This document shows, in pieces, positions 5,365 to 7,142 of a stretch of DNA of 7,142 bases. Within the stretch, counting starts at the first letter, position 1. Each line of letters starts with the position of its first letter. Below the pieces are notes generated by a model, which was not told the DNA's origin, did no database searches, and saw only the letters and a list, made by a program, of their open reading frames with translations. The stretch comes from Anaerolineales bacterium UBA6668 (GTDB lineage Bacteria; Chloroflexota; Anaerolineae; Anaerolineales; UBA6668). The DNA is taken from the NCBI GenBank assembly GCA_002455215.1, contig DKKK01000016.1:15300-22441 (forward strand). Reading direction: 5' to 3'. The position numbers and the translations under genes are program-made.

Positions 5365-6792
5365 CTAGATAAATTTTATGCGTTTAGCCGCAAACCACAC
5401 CATACGAAGGAGTAAACTACCATCCCGCCACCGCGAAATGTTGGTGGTTCCATAGGTGCGTTCTCGATAGCGTACAGGTAGGTCAATGATTTTTAGATGC
5501 TGGCGAGCCGCCCCAAATAGCAAGTCAAAATCGCCAAACGGGTCGAAATTTCCAAAATATGTGCGGTTCTCGGCAATTTGCAGGTAATCTCGTTTCCAAA
5601 GCACTTTTGTGCCACACAGTGTGTCGCGGATAGATTGCCCCAACAGCCACGAAAAGGCAAAGCTGAAGAAGTGATTACCCAGCAAGTTGAAAAATCGCAT
5701 TGCTTTTTCTTCCATTGGGTAAACCAGCCGTACCCCATTAATGAACTCTCCCTTTCCCTGTACGATTGCATTAAAAAACTGCGGTAGCGTTTCGGGCGCA
5801 ACGGTTAGGTCGGCATCCAAAATCATTAGGATATCACCCGTAGCATTTTGAAATCCGACACGAACTGCATCGCCTTTACCCTTGCCCGGCTGTTTGTGCG
5901 CTTGACAGGCCCACTCGGGGTGCTGGGCTATCAACTCTTGAATGACCTGCCAAGTATTGTCAGAAGAGTTCCCTTCTACAAAAACAAGTTCGGTTTTATC
6001 TCCCATGCGTGGCAGGCGGTCAAATACCGCTTGAATGTTTCCGGCTTCGTTACGGGCAGGTACAATAACCGAGACGGTAATGGGGGTAGTCACCGGGGTA
6101 GGAGCGGGTTTGGCTACAAAAAAATTGGTGATACACAAATGTTCAAAAGGGAATAATTTGGCGAGTATTCGGTTGGCTAGCGGAGAAATGATGGGTAGCT
6201 CAAAAGGGAGCAGTAATTCGCGGGAGTGTTGTACCATCTCGAAGCCACTTAAGGTTAGCAGGTGCTGAATATCGTTTACAGTTAACCAGTTTTGTTGCAA
6301 TTTGTTGCGGGCAAGCCCCAATTGTGCCGCTAAATTGACGACTGGCTCCCAAACCCGACTGTAGATGTTGAGAATCATGCGTGTATTTGGGTTGCAAACA
6401 GGTTTGAGATTTTCCAGTAAGACCTGCACATCCCAAACATCGTTCAGTAGGTCAGATAAAATAATAATATCGAAAGTTTCATTTAGCTTGAATAAATGCG
6501 CATCTGCTTCGATAAAGTGCAGATGGGGAAATTTGGCTTGTGCTTTTTTTAGTTGTGCGGGTGAAAAATCAATGCCCAGTCCATACTTGGGCTGAAGCGC
6601 CGCCAGCAGTTCGCCTTGTCCACACCCGATTTCCAAAACACGACTATTTGGACGTACCCATTTTTGAAAAAAAGCAATCACCTGCTTCTGGTATTGTTGG
6701 CTTCCAATCGGCAGGGGAGACTGTTCGGCGCAAGAATTCCAATGAGCAATACGTTGAGCTTGAAAATTTAGGGCTAGACTGTCGAAATTCAT
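5365..6792 (-). CDS. Bifunctional class I SAM methyltransferase - family 2 glycosyltransferase fusion
   Basis: From the ATG at 6792 this is a 475-residue, two-domain protein. Residues 1-226 form a class I methyltransferase: motif I RVLEIGCGQGELL (51-63), acidic GIDFSP (73-78), FIEADAH (93-99) and a motif IV region FDIIILSDLLNDV (107-119). A short Pro/Thr-rich linker follows (229-238). Residues 239-475 form a GT-A type glycosyltransferase like dolichol-phosphate mannose synthases: VSVIVPARNEAGNI (240-253), VEGNSSDNTW (272-281), GKGKGDAVRVGF (303-314), the metal-binding DAD in ILDADLT (324-330), DTLCGTK (390-396), GDFDLLF (420-426) and RYRERTYGTTNISRW (441-455). It lacks the C-terminal membrane helices of GtrB-like enzymes. 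It probably transfers a sugar from a nucleotide donor to a lipid or glycan acceptor; donor and acceptor are not readable. A TTG at 6825 could add 11 residues but would sit nearly at the predicted transcript start. The fkbM-type gene follows after 10 nt. Confidence 0.9.
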   Translation of the reverse strand: MNFDSLALNFQAQRIAHWNSCAEQSPLPIGSQQYQKQVIAFFQKWVRPNSRVLEIGCGQGELLAALQPKYGLGIDFSPAQLKKAQAKFPHLHFIEADAHLFKLNETFDIIILSDLLNDVWDVQVLLENLKPVCNPNTRMILNIYSRVWEPVVNLAAQLGLARNKLQQNWLTVNDIQHLLTLSGFEMVQHSRELLLPFELPIISPLANRILAKLFPFEHLCITNFFVAKPAPTPVTTPITVSVIVPARNEAGNIQAVFDRLPRMGDKTELVFVEGNSSDNTWQVIQELIAQHPEWACQAHKQPGKGKGDAVRVGFQNATGDILMILDADLTVAPETLPQFFNAIVQGKGEFINGVRLVYPMEEKAMRFFNLLGNHFFSFAFSWLLGQSIRDTLCGTKVLWKRDYLQIAENRTYFGNFDPFGDFDLLFGAARQHLKIIDLPVRYRERTYGTTNISRWRDGSLLLRMVWFAAKRIKFI

Positions 6793-6837
6793 TTGATTGT
6801 GGGGAAATTGCTTGAAAGGTTCCAAATTTTTGCGAAT

Positions 6838-6843
6838 ATTGTA
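6838..6843 (-). promoter_or_regulatory. Candidate -10 box for the fusion gene
   Basis: TACAAT on the minus strand ends 45 nt before the ATG at 6792, nearly the same spacing as the TACAAT upstream of ccmE (44 nt). No good -35 is present; the expected -35 position lies against the 8-bp inverted repeat at 6855-6880. A transcript would start near 6831. Confidence 0.35.
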
Positions 6844-6854
6844 CTCGGCAGGTT

Positions 6855-6880
6855 AAGATTCGGCGCACAAGTCGAATCTT
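6855..6880. repeat. 8-bp inverted repeat at the -35 position of the fusion-gene promoter candidate
   Basis: AAGATTCG (6855-6862) and CGAATCTT (6873-6880) are perfect reverse complements around a 10-nt centre. The centre lies about 36 nt upstream of the predicted start near 6831, where a regulator could block or help polymerase. As RNA it would form an 8-bp stem. The function is inferred from position only. Confidence 0.5.
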
Positions 6881-6912
6881 GCATTGCGCTTTTTTTCCGT
6901 GTCAAACCTATC

Positions 6913-6936
6913 ATTGTACGGTTCAAGAACTAGTAC
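6913..6936. promoter_or_regulatory. Second minus-strand -10 candidate overlapping an imperfect palindrome
   Basis: TACAAT occurs again on the minus strand at 6918-6913. It overlaps a palindrome-like set of four tetramers: GTAC (6916-6919), GTTC (6921-6924), GAAC (6927-6930) and GTAC (6933-6936). These are symmetric except for one extra base in one half. The layout resembles an operator over a promoter. There is no -35, so this is weak. Confidence 0.3.
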
Positions 6937-6940
6937 CTGT

Positions 6941-6953
6941 GATTGCGGCAATC
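6941..6953. repeat. 13-bp near-perfect palindrome GATTGC-G-GCAATC
   Basis: Six-base arms flank a single central base. The palindrome is built from the ATTGC/GCAAT pentamer that recurs across this intergenic region. It is too compact to be a stable hairpin, so a dimeric protein-binding site is the more natural reading. Confidence 0.45.
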
Positions 6954-6972
6954 TATATTCGGTGCGGATGGA

Positions 6973-7008
6973 AATTGCGCTTTTATTTTTAAGGGAAAAA
7001 GCGCAATT
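6973..7008. repeat. 12-bp perfect inverted repeat with a 12-nt loop
   Basis: AATTGCGCTTTT (6973-6984) and AAAAGCGCAATT (6997-7008) are exact reverse complements. The stem has a GCGC core and A/T-rich ends, and neither strand has a T-run directly after it, so it is a poor intrinsic terminator. It could be a transcript-end hairpin for a gene beyond the right edge, an RNA stability element, or a remnant of a small mobile element. It is the strongest inverted repeat I found in the window. Confidence 0.6.
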
Positions 7009-7099
7009 CTGACCGATGTTGAATAGATGCCTGCCAAAGGCGCAATCCCACAGGCTGAACGGCAATCCATTTCGCAATTTTCACGGATGCTTCATCTAT

Positions 7100-7115
7100 T
7101 TGCCGGCTTCGGCAA
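7100..7115. repeat. 6-bp stem-loop with a tetraloop
   Basis: TTGCCG (7100-7105) and CGGCAA (7110-7115) pair around GCTT. On the plus strand TTTT follows 4 nt after the stem (7120-7123), a layout like a weak terminator, but no plus-strand gene ends just upstream. The next bases on the minus-strand side (7127-7119) read TGATAAAAT, a possible extended -10. Confidence 0.35.
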
Positions 7116-7142
7116 GCGATTTTATCATAGGTTTGCTTTTGC

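Larger units (their letters stand above)
6793..7142. other. Repeat-rich intergenic region upstream of the fusion gene
   Basis: I find no convincing gene in these 350 bases. Short frames exist, such as one on the minus strand between about 6853 and 7077, but they start at TTG, lack a ribosome-binding site and resemble no family I know. The stretch instead holds several inverted repeats (listed separately), candidate minus-strand -10 boxes, and an unusual number of GCAAT/ATTGC pentamers: ATTGC at 6807, 6883, 6942 and 6974, and GCAAT at 6948, 7003, 7042, 7062 and 7074. It is probably the control region for the minus-strand glycan genes, and perhaps for a gene beyond the right edge. Confidence 0.6.

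Noticed and set aside
6916..6936. A tRNA T-arm suggested by GGTTCAAG
   Set aside because: The flanking bases do not form the 5-bp T-stem and there is no acceptor or anticodon arm at the right distances.
6853..7077. A 74-codon minus-strand frame in the right intergenic region
   Set aside because: It starts at TTG with no Shine-Dalgarno, matches no family I know, and is crossed by several inverted repeats and promoter-like sites. A real small gene cannot be fully excluded.
7100..7123. Intrinsic terminator from the TTGCCG/CGGCAA hairpin and following TTTT
   Set aside because: The stem is only 6 bp, the T-run is 4 nt away and only four bases long, and no plus-strand gene ends nearby. Kept only as a stem-loop.

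Overview
The window looks like bacterial chromosome, most likely from the phylum Chloroflexota (Anaerolineae-like). The main basis is a CcmH with a four-cysteine site and a CcmE whose haem-binding position is Cys in a CxxxY motif instead of His. This assignment comes from remembered family patterns and not from a search. There is no sign of phage, insertion sequence, CRISPR array, tRNA or rRNA.

Left half (1-2886, minus strand): a tightly packed cytochrome c maturation (System I, Ccm) cluster transcribed right to left in the order ccmE, ccmF, ccmH. The spacers are 1 nt (ccmE to ccmF) and 4 nt (ccmF to ccmH). ccmH runs off the left edge. CcmE would carry haem outside the membrane, CcmF would be the membrane haem lyase/oxidoreductase, and CcmH would handle the thiols of apocytochrome c. 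No ccmABCD or ccmG is visible here. A candidate extended -10 promoter lies just upstream of ccmE.

Middle (2887-4560): a divergent intergenic region holds back-to-back promoter candidates. It leads into a plus-strand gene for a polytopic membrane protein of the DUF6056 type, whose function is unknown. Its ATG at 3133 has a good Shine-Dalgarno, which leaves a leader of about 120 nt that starts with a small hairpin.

Right half (4587-6792, minus strand): a two-gene unit that converges on the DUF6056 gene across a 26-nt gap. The upstream gene encodes a fusion of a SAM-dependent methyltransferase and a family 2 glycosyltransferase, joined by a Pro/Thr-rich linker. The downstream gene encodes an FkbM-type methyltransferase. 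Together they suggest synthesis and methyl decoration of a surface glycan or polyprenyl-linked sugar. The DUF6056 protein may belong to the same process, but that is inferred from proximity only.

Right edge (6793-7142): about 350 bases with no convincing gene. They are dense in inverted repeats (arms of 6-12 bp) and in copies of GCAAT/ATTGC, and they hold one or more minus-strand promoter candidates for the fusion gene. This is the most unexplained non-coding part of the window. I see no clearly new multi-gene system. The points most worth a second look are the combination of a CxxxY CcmE with a CcmH, the methyltransferase-glycosyltransferase fusion, the DUF6056 protein, and the repeat-rich upstream region.
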